A program made the translations under genes and the position numbers. From contig NZ_AP018498.1 of the NCBI RefSeq assembly GCF_003569745.1, positions 1,587,001-1,651,000 on the forward strand: a DNA stretch of 64,000 nucleotides, written 5' to 3'. A model generated the notes under the pieces. It saw only the letters and a program-made list of their open reading frames with translations, was not told the origin of the DNA and searched no databases. This document shows positions 35,681 through 43,894 of the stretch, in pieces. The DNA is from Altererythrobacter sp. B11 (GTDB taxonomy: Bacteria > Pseudomonadota > Alphaproteobacteria > Sphingomonadales > Sphingomonadaceae). Position 1 is the first letter of the stretch, and the number at the start of each line of letters is the position of its first letter.

Positions 35681-35716
35681 AGCGCCGGTGTATTGCGCTG
35701 GCGATACACCGGCGCT
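35681..35716. terminator. Perfect 13-bp hairpin after rimM
   Basis: Stems 35681-35693 and 35704-35716 are perfectly complementary with a 10-nt loop, starting 3 bp after the rimM stop. There is no T-run, so it may attenuate or stabilise the upstream message rather than end it. Confidence 0.5.
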
Positions 35717-35754
35717 ATCCTCAGCGCCTTGTTGACGATCATCGGGCGCACTCC

Positions 35755-36120
35755 ATGGATTTGACCCTCATTTTCGGCGGCACCCTGGCCACCGCTGCGC
35801 TGCTGTCTGCCGGGCTCGCGCTGGGCCTCTCGCTGTTGGCGCCGCGCTGGCGGGCCGGACGGCGGGCGATCCTCGCGGCGGCCGTCGCGGCGCTGCTGCC
35901 TATGTCGCTGGCCTTCGGCGGCTTCCTGCTCGATGCCGATATCGACGATCCGCAGGATTACGCGCTCGGCCTGCTCGCGCTGATCGTGTTCACCGTGATC
36001 CTCTTCGCAATCTTCTGCCTACCCCCCGCCTGGCTGGTGGCGAAACGGCTCGGCCGTGACGACTCCGCCCCGCAGGTGGAGGATCACGCGGCGGGGGACG
36101 GTTTGCCCATCGCGGGCTGA
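35755..36120 (+). CDS. Hypothetical small membrane protein between rimM and trmD
   Basis: An unrecognised 121-residue protein with three predicted membrane helices (LIFGGTLATAALLSAGLALG, AILAAAVAALLPMSLAFGGF and LGLLALIVFTVILFAIFCL) and a short charged C-terminus. The acidic loop DADIDDPQDYA joins helices two and three. The ATG at 35755 starts directly before the first helix. It interrupts the usual rimM-trmD adjacency; no ribosomal role is suggested by the sequence. Confidence 0.7.
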   Translation: MDLTLIFGGTLATAALLSAGLALGLSLLAPRWRAGRRAILAAAVAALLPMSLAFGGFLLDADIDDPQDYALGLLALIVFTVILFAIFCLPPAWLVAKRLGRDDSAPQVEDHAAGDGLPIAG

Positions 36121-36171
36121 GCCTGCCGGCGGCGATTGCGCGCGCGGGCGCCGGGGCGTAACGGCCCGGCC

Positions 36172-36903
36172 ATGAGTTTCGCCGCCACCATCCTGACGCT
36201 TTATCCCGAGATGTTTCCCGGGCCGCTCGGCCTCTCCCTCGCCGGGCGGGCGCTGGCGGAGGGCACGTGGTCGCTGGACACGGTGCAGATCCGCGATTTC
36301 GCCACGGATCGGCACCGCACGGTGGACGATACGCCCGCGGGCGGCGGCGCGGGCATGGTGCTGAAGCCCGATGTGCTGGCCAGCGCCATCGACCATGCGT
36401 TGGCCCGCCAGCCCGCCTGCCCGGTGCTGGCAATGACCCCGCGCGGTCGCCCGATCACGCAGCAGCGCATCCGCGCCTTGGCGGCCGGGCCGGGCGTCAC
36501 GATCCTGTGCGGCCGATTCGAGGGATTTGACGAGCGGATCTTCGAAGGGCGGCCGGTGGAGCAGGTGAGCCTGGCCGACATGGTGCTTTCGGGCGGCGAA
36601 CCCGCCGCCTTGGCCATTCTCGATGCTTGCATTCGCCTGCTTCCCGGCGTAATGGGCGCGCCTTCAAGCGGGTGCGAGGAGTCCTTCGAAGAAGGCTTGC
36701 TCGAATATCCGCAATATACCCGACCTCAGGAATGGGAAGGGCGCACGATCCCTGAAGTGCTGCGATCGGGGGATCATGCGAAGATAGCCGCGTGGCGGAA
36801 ACACCGCGCGGAAGAAGACACACGGTTACGCAGGCCGGACCTTTGGGAGCGCCACAGGGGCGCTCGGGACCAGTCTGCCTCTGGCGCGCGGCGCGATGAA
36901 TAG
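36172..36903 (+). CDS. trmD: tRNA (guanine37-N1)-methyltransferase
   Basis: SPOUT-class enzyme methylating G37 of tRNAs with a G36-G37 sequence, needed to prevent frameshifting. The 243-residue protein has [26 protein letters not shown] and [20 protein letters not shown], the deep-knot SAM site. The C-terminal YTRPQEWEG motif is standard. The ATG at 36172 gives the family N-terminus [17 protein letters not shown]. Confidence 0.97.
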   Translation: MSFAATILTLYPEMFPGPLGLSLAGRALAEGTWSLDTVQIRDFATDRHRTVDDTPAGGGAGMVLKPDVLASAIDHALARQPACPVLAMTPRGRPITQQRIRALAAGPGVTILCGRFEGFDERIFEGRPVEQVSLADMVLSGGEPAALAILDACIRLLPGVMGAPSSGCEESFEEGLLEYPQYTRPQEWEGRTIPEVLRSGDHAKIAAWRKHRAEEDTRLRRPDLWERHRGARDQSASGARRDE

Positions 36904-36914
36904 GGAAGTCGGAC

Positions 36915-37286
36915 ATGGGTCTGATCCAGGAACTCGAAGCCGAACAGATCGGCAAGCTCAAAGACGGGAAGGACATTCCCGAATTCCGCGCCGGTGATAC
37001 CGTGCGCGTCGGCGTGCGCGTCGTTGAAGGCGAACGCACCCGTGTGCAGAATTTCGAAGGCGTGGTGATCGCGCGGTCCAACCGCAGCATCAACAGCAAT
37101 TTCACCGTCCGCAAGATCAGCTTCGGCGAAGGTGTGGAGCGTGTGTTCCCGCTCTATTCGCCGAATGTGGAAAGCATCACCGTGGTGCGCCGTGGCGTGG
37201 TGCGCCGGGCGAAGCTCTATTACCTGCGCGGCCGCACCGGCAAGCGCGCCCGCATCGCCGAGCGCCGCGAGAATGTGACCAAGTAA
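36915..37286 (+). CDS. rplS: 50S ribosomal protein L19
   Basis: A 123-residue L19 at the 30S-50S interface. [32 protein letters not shown] and [11 protein letters not shown] are diagnostic. It starts 11 bp after trmD and ends the cluster at a clear intrinsic terminator. Confidence 0.97.
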   Translation: MGLIQELEAEQIGKLKDGKDIPEFRAGDTVRVGVRVVEGERTRVQNFEGVVIARSNRSINSNFTVRKISFGEGVERVFPLYSPNVESITVVRRGVVRRAKLYYLRGRTGKRARIAERRENVTK

Positions 37287-37325
37287 GGCCCCGGGCCTTC
37301 AAACCACGCGATTTCATGCGTAACG

Positions 37326-37360
37326 AAAGGGCGCTCCGGGCAACCGGGGCGCCCTTTTCT
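37326..37360 (+). terminator. Intrinsic terminator of the trmD-rplS transcript
   Basis: A 14-bp stem with one G-U pair (37326-37339 with 37344-37357), GCAA tetraloop, and TTTTCTGT. It lies 39 bp after the rplS stop. Confidence 0.9.
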
Positions 37361-37380
37361 GTCTGGAGCCCGCCCCGCCG

Positions 37381-39639
37381 ATGCGCCTTGCCCGCCATTT
37401 CGCCGCCGCCAGCATGCTTGCCCTGCTGGCCGTTCCGTCTATCGCCGCGGCGCAGGAGGATCAGCCCATGGATGAAGCAGCGCAGCATGGCCTGACGCTG
37501 GAACGCGTGTTCGGCAGCCCCGGCCTGGACGGACCGAGCCCGCGCAGCGAGCGGCTTTCGCCCGATGGGCGCTATCTCACGCTGCTGCGCAACCGGCCGG
37601 ATGACCGCGATCGCTACGACCTGTGGGGATATGACCGGCAGAGCGGCGAATGGCGCATGCTGGTGGACAGCGAGAAGCTGGGCTCTGGCCGCGAACTGTC
37701 CGAGGCGGAGAAGATGCAGCGCGAGCGGCAGCGCATCGGCAGCCTCAAGGGCATCGTCACCTATGATTGGGCGGAAGATGGCCAGTCCATCCTCGTGCCG
37801 CTCGACGGCGATCTCTATCTTGCCGGGCTGGACGGCCGGGTGCTGCGCCTGACCGACACGGAAGAGAGCGAACTCAATCCGAAGCTCAGCGAGACCGGCG
37901 CCTATATCGCCTTCGTGCGGGACGGACGGCTGTGGACCGGGGCGCTGGACCAGCTGGCGCCGGACCCGCAGCCGGTCACCCCGGCGGAAGGCGATCTCGT
38001 CAGCTGGGGCGTGGCGGAATTCGTGGCGCAGGAGGAGCTTGATCGCTCCACCGGCTTCTGGTGGTCGCCCGACGATCGTCGCATCGCCGTGGCGCGGGTG
38101 GATGAAAGTCCGGTGGGCATTGTCACCCGTGCGGCAATCGGCGCCAGCGGCACGCGCACCTATGAACAGCGCTATCCCGCCGCGGGCACTCCCAATGCCG
38201 ATGTCAGCCTGTTCGTGATCGACCCCGATGGCGGCAACCGCGTGCAGGTGGATCTGGGGACTGACAAGGACATCTATCTGGCCCGCGTGGACTGGGCGCC
38301 CGATGGCAGCGCGCTTTACGTCCAGCGGCTGGACCGGGCGCAGACGCGGCTGGACATGCTGAAGGTCGATCCCGCCACGGGGGCCAGCAGCGTGCTGTTC
38401 AGCGAGGAAGCCGCGCCCGGCCACTGGATCAATCTGAGCGACAATTATCGCTTCCTGAAGGACGGCAGCCTGATCTGGTGGTCCGAACGCAGCGGCTATG
38501 GCCATCTCTATCGCCTGGCGGACGGCGCATGGACCCAGCTCACCAGCGGGGACTGGGTGGTGACCAAGCTGGTCGGCGTCGATCAGGATGCCGGACGGGT
38601 CTATTTCACCGGCACGCAGGATGATGTGCTGGCGCAGCAGGTCTATTCACTCGATCTGGCGGAGCCGGACCGGCTGGCGCGGCTGAGCGATCCGGGTTTC
38701 GCCAATTCGGCCAGCATGGACAAGACCGGCCGGCTGCTGCTCGTCAGCCGTTCCTCCGCCGCGCAGCCGCCGCAGAGTTATCTCGCGGATGAGGATGGCA
38801 ACCGGCTGACCTGGATCGTGGAGAACGCCATCGACGCCGATCACCCCTATACGCCCTACATGGCGGGTCATCGTCTGCCGACCTATGGCACGATCCCCGG
38901 CGCCGACGGGGAGCCGCTCCACTGGCGGATGATCACGCCGGAGCTGCAGCCGGGCAAGCGCTATCCGGTGTTCTTCCAGCATTACGGCGGGCCGCATTCG
39001 CAGACCGTGACCAAGGGCTGGGGCGGCGCGCTGGAGCAATATATCGTCGATCGCGGCTATATCTTTTTCGAACTGGACAATCGCGGCAGCCCCAATCGCG
39101 GCGTCGCGTTCGAAAAGCCGATCAACCGCGCCATGGGCAGCGTGGAGGTGGAGGACCAGAAGCGCGGGGCCGAGTATCTGAAGACGCTGGAATTCGTCGA
39201 TCCCGACAAGATCGCCACCTATGGCTGGTCCTACGGCGGTTATATGACGCTGAAGATGCTGGAGGCCGATCCCGGCCTCTATGCCGCGGGCATCGCCGGT
39301 GCGCCGGTGACGCGGTGGGAGCTGTATGACACCGCCTATACCGAACGCTACATGGGTACGCCGCAGGCCGATGCCGCGGCCTATGCCGCTAGTGACGCGA
39401 TCGAGGATGCGGTGAACATCGCCGATCCGTTGCTGCTGATCCACGGCATGGCGGATGACAATGTGGTGTTCGAAAACTCCACCGAACTCGCCGCGCGGCT
39501 GCAGGGGGAGGCGGTGCCGTTCGAGATGATGTTCTACCCGGGCTTCACCCACCGCGTGGGCGGCCCGAAGGTGAGCGTGCATCTGTGGACCACGATCTTC
39601 GACTTCCTCGATCGCCACGGCGTAGCGCCCCAGCAGTGA
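37381..39639 (+). CDS. S9 family dipeptidyl peptidase IV-like serine peptidase
   Basis: A 752-residue exported prolyl-oligopeptidase-fold peptidase. A signal peptide ends near IAAAQE, followed by a DPP-IV-type beta-propeller and the alpha/beta hydrolase domain. The catalytic triad is S617 in GWSYGGYM, D692 in HGMADDNVVF and H724 in GFTHRVGG. The propeller contains EEL(D)RSTGFWWSPD, where the Glu pair binds the substrate N-terminus in DPP IV, supporting dipeptidyl cleavage. An amino-acid permease follows 13 bp later, suggesting a peptide-use operon. Confidence 0.93.
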   Translation: MRLARHFAAASMLALLAVPSIAAAQEDQPMDEAAQHGLTLERVFGSPGLDGPSPRSERLSPDGRYLTLLRNRPDDRDRYDLWGYDRQSGEWRMLVDSEKLGSGRELSEAEKMQRERQRIGSLKGIVTYDWAEDGQSILVPLDGDLYLAGLDGRVLRLTDTEESELNPKLSETGAYIAFVRDGRLWTGALDQLAPDPQPVTPAEGDLVSWGVAEFVAQEELDRSTGFWWSPDDRRIAVARVDESPVGIVTRAAIGASGTRTYEQRYPAAGTPNADVSLFVIDPDGGNRVQVDLGTDKDIYLARVDWAPDGSALYVQRLDRAQTRLDMLKVDPATGASSVLFSEEAAPGHWINLSDNYRFLKDGSLIWWSERSGYGHLYRLADGAWTQLTSGDWVVTKLVGVDQDAGRVYFTGTQDDVLAQQVYSLDLAEPDRLARLSDPGFANSASMDKTGRLLLVSRSSAAQPPQSYLADEDGNRLTWIVENAIDADHPYTPYMAGHRLPTYGTIPGADGEPLHWRMITPELQPGKRYPVFFQHYGGPHSQTVTKGWGGALEQYIVDRGYIFFELDNRGSPNRGVAFEKPINRAMGSVEVEDQKRGAEYLKTLEFVDPDKIATYGWSYGGYMTLKMLEADPGLYAAGIAGAPVTRWELYDTAYTERYMGTPQADAAAYAASDAIEDAVNIADPLLLIHGMADDNVVFENSTELAARLQGEAVPFEMMFYPGFTHRVGGPKVSVHLWTTIFDFLDRHGVAPQQ

Positions 39640-39652
39640 AGGCTGCGCGGAC

Positions 39653-40834
39653 ATGAGCCGGGGCGGGGGCGGGCAGCTTTCGCTCGGCCAGTCCTGGGCG
39701 ATCGGCGTCGGCGGCATGATCGGCGGCGGCATCTTCTCCACCCTTGGCGTGGTCATCGCGGTAGCGGGGCAGTGGGCCTGGGCCAGCTTCCTGATCGGCG
39801 GCCTCATCGCGATGGCCACCGGCCACTGCATGTCGTCGCTCACCGTGGCGGGCGACAAGGCCGGTGGGATCTACCGCTTCCTGCGCGATGCCGGTTTCGC
39901 CCGCGTGGCCAAGCTGTCCGCCTGGGTGCTGATCCTGGGCTATACGCTGACCTGCGCCGTCTATGCCGCCACCTTCGGCTCCTATCTCGCCAATGCGCTG
40001 GGCGGGCCGCACTGGCTGCCCGGCGCGATGGCGGCCGCGGCAATCATCCTGCTCGCGCTGGTGAACCTGCGCGGCGCGGGGGAAGCGGCGGGGCTGGAAC
40101 TGGCGATCGTGGTGGGCAAGCTGGTGATCCTGGTCGGCCTGGCCGCCATGGGCCTTGCCCGCTTCGATGCTGCCAGCCTGGCCGTGGCGGATCCGCCCGG
40201 CTGGTTCGGCGCGGTGGTGGGCGCGGCCAGCGTGTTCATGGCCTATGAGGGGTTCGAACTGCTCGCCTATGATTATGACGAGATGGCGGACCGCAAGCGC
40301 CAGATCAGGCGGGTGATGCCGCTGACGATCGGCACGGCGATCGCGGTCTATATCGCCGTGGCGCTGGCCGTGCCGATGCTGACCGGCACCGCCGCGATCG
40401 TGGCGGATGGCGAAGTGGCACTGGCCAAGGCGGGGCAGGCCGCGCTGGGCGAGCCGGGGCTGCTGGTGGTGACACTGGCGGCGGCGCTGTCCACCGGCTC
40501 TGCCATCAACGCCACGCTGTTCTCCACCGCGCGGCTGGCGCGCGAAGTGGCCGTGGAGGATGAATTGCCGCAGGCCTTCGCGCGGCAGAACCGTGCCGGC
40601 GCCCCCTATTTCGGCGTGATGGTGATCGCCGCTGCCGCACTGGCGCTGGCGGTGATCGGCGGCCTTGCCGCGCTGGTCACGGGGGCGAGCGTGGTGTTCC
40701 TGCTGGTGTTCGGGACGGTGAACCTGCTTTCCTGGCGGAAAAGCCGCGCGCATCCGGCGATTGCCGCCTTCGGCACCATCGGCGCCTTCGCCGCTACGCT
40801 GCTGTTGCTCGCCCATCTCGCCGGCTTTGCCTGA
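39653..40834 (+). CDS. APC-family amino acid permease
   Basis: A 393-residue inner-membrane transporter of the amino acid-polyamine-organocation superfamily, with about eleven or twelve helices. The N-terminal GVGGMIGGGIFSTLGVV is the conserved substrate-site glycine motif of helix 1. MAYEGFELLAYDYDEMADRKR in the middle matches the helix 6 to 7 region. Substrate is not determinable; the S9 peptidase immediately upstream suggests uptake of released amino acids. Confidence 0.88.
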   Translation: MSRGGGGQLSLGQSWAIGVGGMIGGGIFSTLGVVIAVAGQWAWASFLIGGLIAMATGHCMSSLTVAGDKAGGIYRFLRDAGFARVAKLSAWVLILGYTLTCAVYAATFGSYLANALGGPHWLPGAMAAAAIILLALVNLRGAGEAAGLELAIVVGKLVILVGLAAMGLARFDAASLAVADPPGWFGAVVGAASVFMAYEGFELLAYDYDEMADRKRQIRRVMPLTIGTAIAVYIAVALAVPMLTGTAAIVADGEVALAKAGQAALGEPGLLVVTLAAALSTGSAINATLFSTARLAREVAVEDELPQAFARQNRAGAPYFGVMVIAAAALALAVIGGLAALVTGASVVFLLVFGTVNLLSWRKSRAHPAIAAFGTIGAFAATLLLLAHLAGFA

Positions 40835-40863
40835 GCTACTCCAGCCTATTCGGGTGCTGAGGG

Positions 40864-40892
40864 TTGAAAGCACGGGGCGCGGGGGCTAACTC
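40864..40892 (+). promoter_or_regulatory. Possible asd promoter
   Basis: TTGAAA, 17 bp, TAACTC, located 51 bases before the asd ATG in the only gap of this stretch. Confidence 0.45.
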
Positions 40893-40942
40893 CCCCGCCG
40901 CCCGGCAGGCTTTGGTCGGGGACGCGAAAGGTAAGGCAGGAC

Positions 40943-41968
40943 ATGGGTTATCGGGTTGCGGTTGTAGGCGCGACGGGCAATGTCGGACGCGAGATGCTCG
41001 CGATCCTGGCGGAGCGCGAATTCCCGATGGATGAGGTTGCGGCGGTTGCTTCCTCGCGCTCGGTCGGCACCGAAGTGGAGCTGGGCGACACGGGCAAGAT
41101 GCTGAAATGCCGCAATATCGAGCATTTCGATTTCACCGGCTGGGACATCGCCCTGTTCGCCGCCGGCTCCGGCCCGGCCAAGGAATATGCCCCCAAGGCG
41201 GCTGCGGCCGGCTGCGTGGTGATTGACAATTCCTCGCTCTACCGCATGGATCCCGATGTCCCGCTGATCGTGCCGGAAGTGAATCCCGATGCGATCGACG
41301 GCTACAAGAAGCGCAATATCATCGCCAATCCCAACTGCTCCACGGCGCAGCTGGTGGTGGCGCTGAAGCCGCTGCACGATGCCGCCACGATCAAGCGCGT
41401 GGTGGTGAGCACCTATCAGTCGGTTTCCGGGGCCGGCAAGGCAGGCATGGACGAACTGTTCGAGCAGAGCCGCGCCATCTTCGTGGGCGACCAGGTGGAG
41501 CCGAAGAAATTCACCAAGCAGATCGCCTTCAATGTGATCCCGCACATCGACGTCTTCATGGATGACGGTTCCACCAAGGAAGAGTGGAAGATGGTGGTGG
41601 AAACGAAGAAGATCCTCGACCCGAAGATCAAGCTCAACGCCACCTGCGTGCGCGTGCCCGTGTTCGTGGGCCATTCCGAAGCGGTGAACATCGAGTTCGA
41701 GAACGAGATTTCCGCGCAGCAGGCGATGGACATCCTGCGCGAGGCGCCCGGCTGCATGCTCGTGGATAAGCGCGAAGACGGCGGCTACGTGACGCCGGTG
41801 GAAAGCGCCGGCGACGGGGCGACCTACATCAGCCGCGTGCGCGAGGATCCGACGGTCGACAACGGCCTCACCATCTGGTGCGTCTCCGACAATCTGCGCA
41901 AGGGCGCGGCGCTCAACGCCGTGCAGATCGCTGAATTGCTCGGCCGGCGGCATCTGAAGAAGGGCTGA
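40943..41968 (+). CDS. asd: Aspartate-semialdehyde dehydrogenase
   Basis: Reduces aspartyl phosphate to the semialdehyde, the branch point to lysine, diaminopimelate, threonine and methionine. The 341-residue protein has the NADP loop GATGNVGREM, the catalytic cysteine C132 in NPNCSTAQL, and the later active-site segment CVRVPVFVGHSEAVNIEFE. Length and motifs match the shorter (Gram-positive/alpha type) family. A lipoprotein gene follows after 4 bp. Confidence 0.97.
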   Translation: MGYRVAVVGATGNVGREMLAILAEREFPMDEVAAVASSRSVGTEVELGDTGKMLKCRNIEHFDFTGWDIALFAAGSGPAKEYAPKAAAAGCVVIDNSSLYRMDPDVPLIVPEVNPDAIDGYKKRNIIANPNCSTAQLVVALKPLHDAATIKRVVVSTYQSVSGAGKAGMDELFEQSRAIFVGDQVEPKKFTKQIAFNVIPHIDVFMDDGSTKEEWKMVVETKKILDPKIKLNATCVRVPVFVGHSEAVNIEFENEISAQQAMDILREAPGCMLVDKREDGGYVTPVESAGDGATYISRVREDPTVDNGLTIWCVSDNLRKGAALNAVQIAELLGRRHLKKG

Positions 41969-41972
41969 GCCC

Positions 41973-42569
41973 ATGGCGCGGACCTTCGCACTGGCCGGCA
42001 TGCTGCTGCTGCTGGCCGGCTGCGGAGGGGCGGGGGAGGACCAGCCCCCCGCGCCGTCACCCGGCGGAACATCCGCGCCTCCGCCCACCGCAGCACCTTC
42101 TCCCACGCAGGCGAAGCCCACGCCGCGCGCAGTGGTCTATGCGCAGGGCGTGTCCTTCGGCACCAAGCGCCGGCCCTTCAGCACCGCGCGCAAAGTGGTG
42201 GAGGACGATGCCCGCGCCGTCTTCCCCGATGCGCCGTTCGAGATCGACCGGAACATGGAATGCGGTGCCGGCCCGATGGAGTTTTCCTCCTTCGGGCCAC
42301 TGACGCTCAACTTTCAGGATGACCGGCTGGTGGGCTGGCTCATGAAGGAAGGGCCAGGCATGGTGACCAGCGACGGTATCCGTCCCGGTGTCACCCTTGC
42401 CGAATTGCGCGGCGAGCGCAGTGTGGAGCTGCTGCCGGACAGCTCGCTCGACGGCGAGTTCCGCTACACCGCGCCCGATGGCGGCACGATCGGCGGCTTC
42501 GCCAGCGGTGCGGGGCCGGATGCGGTGGTGACGGCGCTGTTCGCCGGCACAAACTGCTTCTTCCGCTAG
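41973..42569 (+). CDS. Hypothetical lipoprotein downstream of asd
   Basis: An unrecognised 198-residue lipoprotein. The signal ends at the lipobox LLLAGC, followed by a Pro/Ser/Thr/Ala-rich linker of about 35 residues and a globular part with two further cysteines (NMECGAGPMEF and GTNCFFR at the very end), which could pair. No family is recognised. It starts 4 bp after asd and is likely co-transcribed. Envelope location is a firm inference; function is unknown. Confidence 0.75.
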   Translation: MARTFALAGMLLLLAGCGGAGEDQPPAPSPGGTSAPPPTAAPSPTQAKPTPRAVVYAQGVSFGTKRRPFSTARKVVEDDARAVFPDAPFEIDRNMECGAGPMEFSSFGPLTLNFQDDRLVGWLMKEGPGMVTSDGIRPGVTLAELRGERSVELLPDSSLDGEFRYTAPDGGTIGGFASGAGPDAVVTALFAGTNCFFR

Positions 42570-42612
42570 TTGCCCCAAGGGTGCGCGCGCCATCAGCTAT
42601 GGAGGTTTGAGC

Positions 42613-43053
42613 GTGGAGACGATGACCGGGGGCTGCCAATGCGGCCGGATCCGCTTCTCGGCGGCGGTGGAGCCGGACAAGGCCTATGCCTGCCACTGCA
42701 AGATGTGCCGCAAGGCGACCGGCGGGGCGTGGATTGCCTTCGCTGGCGTGCGCAAGGAGGATGTGACGTGGGAGCGTGAGCCGGACTGGTACGCCTCGTC
42801 ACCCATCGCGCGCCGGCCCTTCTGCAGCCATTGCGGCACCCCGCTGGGCTTCGCCTTCCCGGACAGCGAGACGATGGACCTGACGGTGGGCGCCTTCGAC
42901 GATCCCGCCGCCTTCCGCCCGGCGCACAATTACGCCACCGAGAGCATGCTCGACGCGTGGACCGATCTGACTGGCCTGCCCGGATATCGCAGCGAGGAGA
43001 ACGAGGCCGTTATGCGGCGCTGGCACGACGCGGGAATGGAGGCGCCGGAATGA
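42613..43053 (+). CDS. GFA-family zinc protein
   Basis: A 146-residue member of the same GFA/CENP-V family as the gene at 27.4 kb, but clearly different in sequence. Zinc motifs are CQCGRIRF, CHCKMCRKATGG and CSHCGTPLGF. The GTG start at 42613 sits seven bases after GGAGG; an ATG follows at 42622. Its stop overlaps the next ATG, coupling it to an alpha/beta hydrolase. Confidence 0.88.
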   Translation: METMTGGCQCGRIRFSAAVEPDKAYACHCKMCRKATGGAWIAFAGVRKEDVTWEREPDWYASSPIARRPFCSHCGTPLGFAFPDSETMDLTVGAFDDPAAFRPAHNYATESMLDAWTDLTGLPGYRSEENEAVMRRWHDAGMEAPE

Positions 43054-43814
43054 GCGACGGGGACGGAGTACGTAGCGAGAAGATCGCCAGCTTCGATGGC
43101 ACGCAGCTGGCGGTGCACCGGCTGGGCGCGGGCCGCCCGGTGCTGCTGCTCCATGGCCTGTTCTCGAGCGCGCAGATGAACTGGATCCGCTTCGGCCACG
43201 CGCAGGCGCTGGCTGACGCGGGGTTCGAGGCGATCATGCCCGATCTGCGCGCCCATGGCGAAAGCGACGCGCCGCACGACCCCGCCGCCTATCCGGCCGA
43301 TGTGCTGGTGCGCGACCTGTTTGCCGTGGTCGAGGCGCTGGCGCTGGAGCACTTCGACCTGGTGGGCTTCTCCCTCGGCTCTCGCACGTCGGCGCGGGCA
43401 GTGGTCAGCGGCCTCTCGCCGCGGCGGCTGGTGCTGTCGGGCATGGGGTTGGAAGGGCTGGCCGGCTGGGATTGCCGCGCCGCCTTCTTCATCGACGCCA
43501 TCGATCGCTTCGCGGAAGTGGAGCGGGGCGACCGCGCCTATATGGCGGTGCAGTTCATGAAGACCATGAAGGTGGACCGCGTCGCCGCGCGCCTGCTGCT
43601 GCAGAGCGTGTGCGACATGGAAGAGGCGGACCTTGCCGCCATCCGATGTCCCACGCTGGTGCTCTGCGGCGAAGACGATCGCGACAACGGCTCGCCCGAA
43701 GCGCTGGCGGATATGCTTCCGGAAGCGCGGCTGCAGCAGGTGCCCGGCACGCATATGAGTTCCGTCACCGAACGCGCGCTTGGGGAGGAGATCGTCCGCT
43801 TCCTGGCGGCCTGA
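43050..43814 (+). CDS. Alpha/beta hydrolase
   Basis: A 254-residue alpha/beta-fold hydrolase. The oxyanion region LLLHGLFSS, the nucleophile elbow GFSLGS (catalytic Ser) and the late GEDDRD (Asp) and GTHMSS (His) positions form a complete triad. The family is broad, and substrate is not predictable. The ATG overlaps the stop of the GFA gene by 4 bp. Confidence 0.87.
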   Translation: MSDGDGVRSEKIASFDGTQLAVHRLGAGRPVLLLHGLFSSAQMNWIRFGHAQALADAGFEAIMPDLRAHGESDAPHDPAAYPADVLVRDLFAVVEALALEHFDLVGFSLGSRTSARAVVSGLSPRRLVLSGMGLEGLAGWDCRAAFFIDAIDRFAEVERGDRAYMAVQFMKTMKVDRVAARLLLQSVCDMEEADLAAIRCPTLVLCGEDDRDNGSPEALADMLPEARLQQVPGTHMSSVTERALGEEIVRFLAA

Positions 43815-43894
43815 TTTGCCCGGTTGATTTGCCCTGCCTTCGCGTTCAGACCGGTAGCAATTGAAACAATCCGGACTGCCGAGGACCAATCGCA

